Shown: positions 61,285-64,000 of the stretch, one piece after another
How the letters are laid out: every line of letters begins with the position of its first letter
How positions within the stretch are numbered: the first letter of the stretch is position 1
Source: Nostoc sp. C052
GTDB taxonomy: Bacteria; Cyanobacteriota; Cyanobacteriia; Cyanobacteriales; Nostocaceae
Reading direction: 5' to 3'
DNA: 64,000 nucleotides
Assembly: GCF_013393905.1 (NCBI RefSeq)
Contig: NZ_CP040272.1
Location: 5,638,001 to 5,702,000, forward strand
The notes under the pieces: model-generated
What the model was told of the DNA's origin: nothing
Database searches by the model: none
The model's input: the letters and a program-made list of their open reading frames with translations, nothing else
Position numbers and translations under genes: made by a program

Positions 61285-64000
61285 TTAAATAACAGCTGCC
61301 TCTGGAATTGCACCTTGCATTCTCCCGAAAGCATCAATCAAATTTTGCAATTGTTGATCCGCTTTAAAAACTCCTAACCCGCGCACCGTAACTTTCCCAG
61401 GAGAATACACAAAGCGGGTCTTGAGATTGTCTGGTAAATTCGCCGCCAACAAATTCCAAGCAGGTTCTTCCATTGGCGTTTCTAAAACGACGTGCTGCTT
61501 TTGTTCTGGCTTAATGCGGCTAAATCCGAGTTTTTTCGCTAGCTGTTTGAGTTCCATGACTCGCAAAAGTTGATTTGCAGGGACAGGTAAAGTACCATAG
61601 CGATCGCTCCACTCGGCTGCAATTAGCTTTAATTCTGATTTAGATTTGGCTGTAGCCACTGCTCGGTAAGCACTCATCTTTTGATCCAAATCGGTGATAT
61701 AATCTGCCGGAATAAACGCCGTCAGGTTGAGGTCAATCTGGGTATCCTCCACTTTCGGAATTTCTTGTCCTCGGATTTCCCGAATTGCTTCTTCTAGCAT
61801 TTCCATGTATAAATCAAAACCGATGGCATCCATTTGACCGGATTGTTCTGCACCTAGCAAGTTACCCACACCTCTGATTTCCATATCGCGCATCGCTAGC
61901 TGATATCCAGAACCTAACTGAGTAAATTCCTGAATCGCTCGTAATCGTTGCCGCGCTGCATCAGATAACGTCCGCTGTTTCGGATAAAATAACCAAGCAT
62001 GAGCTTGTATCCCTGCACGTCCCACACGACCGCGTAATTGATACAACTGTGCTAATCCAAAGCGGTGAGCATCTTCAATCAAAATCGTGTTGACTCGTGG
62101 AATATCTAAGCCAGATTCAATAATTGTCGTACAAACAAGGATATCTGCATCGCCATTGCTGAAAGTGAGCATGGTTGATTCTAACTCGCTTTCATCCATT
62201 TGACCGTGAGCGATCGCAAATCTAGCTCCTGGTATTACTTCTCGTAAATTGGCTGTTGTCTCTTCAATGCCATCCACTCGTGGAACTACATAAAATACCT
62301 GTCCACCTCTGTCTAATTCTTGACGAATTGCGGTACGGATACTTTCGGAATTAATCGGTGACAAATGGGTTTTAATCGGTCGTCTGGTTGGGGGTGGCGT
62401 GGTAATCAAACTCATTTCCCGAATTCCCGATAAGGACATATACAAAGTTCGGGGAATGGGAGTGGCGGAGAGGGTAAGCACGTCCACTTGAGTTTTCAAG
62501 CTTTTAATTTTCTCTTTCTGATTTACCCCAAATCGCTGTTCTTCATCTACCACCAACAGTCCTAAATCCTTGAATGCCACACCTTTACCCAAAAGTTGCT
62601 GTGTGCCAACAACTACATCTAGTTCACCAGTTGCCAATCGTTTTTGAATATCGCGCCGTTCTTCAGCAGAGCGAAAACGGTTGAGCAAACCGACATTTAC
62701 GGGATAAGGTGCAAAACGTTCTTTGAGTGTATGGTAATGTTGCTGTGTTAAAATAGTCGTTGGCGCAAGGAGTGCCACTTGTTTACCGGCGGTGACTGCT
62801 TTAAAAACAGCACGAATCGCCACTTCCGTCTTTCCAAAACCGACATCGCCACAAACTAAGCGATCCATTGGGCGATCGCTTTCCATGTCGCGTTTTACAT
62901 CTTGCACAGCTTTGAGTTGATCTGTCGTGGGTTGGTAGGGGAAAGAATCTTCTAGTTCCTCCTGCCAAGGCATATCACCTGGAAAGCTAAAACCTTGTTG
63001 TTGTGATCGCGCTGCATAAAGTTTCAATAAGTCCACCGCCAATTTTTTAATTGCTTTGCGGACTTTATTCTTGGTATTTTCCCAAGCTTTACCAGTCATT
63101 CGATTGAGTTCCGGTGCTTTATCACCTCCGGCGCGGAACCGAGATAAAGCCCCTACTTGATCGGCTGCGACTCTCAGTAACCCATCAGCATATTGCACCA
63201 CCAAATAATCACGGGTTTCGTCATTAATCGTCAAACTTTCCAGCTTGACAAATTTACCAACACCATGATTTCTGTGAACTACATAATCACCGGGACGTAG
63301 TTTATTGGGATCAACTTGTTTAGAAGTAGCTTTGTGGCGCTTGCGGATATAGCCGGGAGTCGCCAAGGAATGCTGCCCAAAAAATTCTCGGTCTGTAACG
63401 ATTACTACTCTATAGGTAGGCAGGATAAAACCTTCAAGTTCCGCAAGACCAGAATATTTTAGGGCTATGGGAATATGGTTGATTTGCAGCTTATCGATCG
63501 CTTGGTAATCGCGGGGATTGGGGATAAACTGAGCCGGACAATCATGTTCTTGCAACAGCGAGACAGAACGGGAAGGTTGAGCAGACAGCAGCCAAATCGA
63601 AAAATTGCGATCGCGTTCTTGGCGGATGGTTTCAGCTAGTTTAGCAAACTGGTGTGGCGTAGCTGGAACCGGACGACTGGCAAGATTGATCCCATTATTT
63701 TCCTCTGACAGTTCCGATAAATATAATGTTTTAAATTTGGCAACATCAGCCAAACACTCATCAAACGAACGGTGGATTTTCGGTAATGAATGGGGAGTAG
63801 GGGAAGAAGCTACCCCATTCCCTATTCCCCATTCCCTATTCCCAATTTCCCATTGTTCTTGGGCATTTTCTACCCAGCGATCGCTATGAGCATGGCATTG
63901 TTCTGGTTCATCAATGGCAATTAGGGTATTTTCTGCTAAGTAGTTTAGCAGAGATGCTGGTTGCTCAAATGCCAACCCCAAAAAGCGACGGCTACCCTCA
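61285..64000 (-). CDS. mfd: transcription-repair coupling factor Mfd, C-terminal 904 residues
   Basis: DNA translocase that removes RNA polymerase stalled at lesions and recruits UvrA. The frame stays open to the window edge, so the N-terminal part lies beyond 64000. Visible: RNA-polymerase-interaction domain LRPGDYVVHRNHGVGKF, Walker A GDVGFGKTEVA, VVDEEQRFGV, LSATPIPRTL, and QLRGRVGRAG of the helicase module, then the TRCF C-terminal domain. Before these, a stretch WEIGNREWGIGNGVASSP, encoded by a GGGAATGGGG-type repeat (63790-63855), interrupts the N-terminal UvrB-like region. Confidence 0.95.
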   Translation of the reverse strand, partial: EGSRRFLGLAFEQPASLLNYLAENTLIAIDEPEQCHAHSDRWVENAQEQWEIGNREWGIGNGVASSPTPHSLPKIHRSFDECLADVAKFKTLYLSELSEENNGINLASRPVPATPHQFAKLAETIRQERDRNFSIWLLSAQPSRSVSLLQEHDCPAQFIPNPRDYQAIDKLQINHIPIALKYSGLAELEGFILPTYRVVIVTDREFFGQHSLATPGYIRKRHKATSKQVDPNKLRPGDYVVHRNHGVGKFVKLESLTINDETRDYLVVQYADGLLRVAADQVGALSRFRAGGDKAPELNRMTGKAWENTKNKVRKAIKKLAVDLLKLYAARSQQQGFSFPGDMPWQEELEDSFPYQPTTDQLKAVQDVKRDMESDRPMDRLVCGDVGFGKTEVAIRAVFKAVTAGKQVALLAPTTILTQQHYHTLKERFAPYPVNVGLLNRFRSAEERRDIQKRLATGELDVVVGTQQLLGKGVAFKDLGLLVVDEEQRFGVNQKEKIKSLKTQVDVLTLSATPIPRTLYMSLSGIREMSLITTPPPTRRPIKTHLSPINSESIRTAIRQELDRGGQVFYVVPRVDGIEETTANLREVIPGARFAIAHGQMDESELESTMLTFSNGDADILVCTTIIESGLDIPRVNTILIEDAHRFGLAQLYQLRGRVGRAGIQAHAWLFYPKQRTLSDAARQRLRAIQEFTQLGSGYQLAMRDMEIRGVGNLLGAEQSGQMDAIGFDLYMEMLEEAIREIRGQEIPKVEDTQIDLNLTAFIPADYITDLDQKMSAYRAVATAKSKSELKLIAAEWSDRYGTLPVPANQLLRVMELKQLAKKLGFSRIKPEQKQHVVLETPMEEPAWNLLAANLPDNLKTRFVYSPGKVTVRGLGVFKADQQLQNLIDAFGRMQGAIPEAAVI
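63790..63855 (-). repeat. GGGAATxGGGG repeat inside mfd
   Basis: Plus strand TACCCCATTCCCTATTCCCC and ATTCCCTATTCCC units, read in frame by mfd as about 20 extra residues rich in Gly, Asn and Trp. Similar GGGGATTGGGG-type sequence occurs between genes at 17750 and 42000. Confidence 0.75.

Overview
The window looks like chromosomal DNA of a filamentous, probably heterocyst-forming cyanobacterium of the Nostoc/Anabaena group. The HIP1 octamer GCGATCGC is very common. Heptanucleotide tandem repeats and small dispersed palindromic repeats of the Nostoc type fill the gaps between genes. The gene set is cyanobacterial: a close relative of the Nostoc punctiforme dynamin-like protein BDLP1, a high-light-inducible protein, desC-desA-desB desaturases, DUF1816, a Ycf23-like protein, a LabA-like NYN protein, pentapeptide repeats, and DUF4347/Calx-beta and CHAT/TPR giants. 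No rRNA, tRNA or CRISPR array was seen.

Layout. 1-3.7 kb: 5' part of argD, two small unknown genes, rsmH, a decayed AEC-family transporter interrupted by a 21-bp repeat, and a VanY-type peptidase. 3.8-8.7 kb: a minus-strand set of a small coiled-coil/membrane protein, BDLP1 and a second dynamin-like GTPase fused to a J domain. 8.9-15.1 kb: a small unknown gene, a 21-bp tandem repeat, a 1431-residue CHAT-ATPase-TPR protein with near-identical repeats, and vapB/vapC (vapC frameshifted) with a DUF433 gene. 15.4-18.8 kb: cysteine synthase, a [2Fe-2S] protein, a DUF5331-like protein and ygfZ. 19-25.5 kb: an RNA ligase with an unlisted small membrane ORF upstream, an Hsp70/actin-fold (SrfB-like) protein with a partner gene, an HLIP and a secreted protein. 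26-33.8 kb: orphan adenine methylase, trpD overlapping an aspartic-protease lipoprotein gene, carA, a STAS antagonist with an apparent AUU start, mini-RNase III, rlmB and DUF1816.

33.9-44.1 kb: alpha/beta hydrolase, exported pentapeptide protein, a PLP lyase, the desaturase cluster, LabA-like protein, a two-component pair and a 33-residue membrane peptide. 44.2-54.1 kb: a divergent succinyl-CoA synthetase-like pair lacking the catalytic His, a membrane protein carrying an in-frame low-complexity repeat, a broken nuclease-like gene, fetB, a DegT aminotransferase, a Ycf23-like gene and a Uma2 gene. 54.6-64 kb: a 1822-residue DUF4347/beta-helix/Calx-beta protein, a repeat-rich gap with a transposase remnant, and mfd (its N-terminus lies beyond the window).

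Two themes stand out. First, very small repeats (heptamers, 21-mers, purine-rich palindromes) reach into genes: they break the transporter, add in-frame peptide to two proteins and cover stop codons. Second, several multi-domain effector-like systems lie close together: the dynamin set, the CHAT-ATPase-TPR protein, and the SrfB-like pair. Family assignments come from reading motifs in the translations. No database search was possible.
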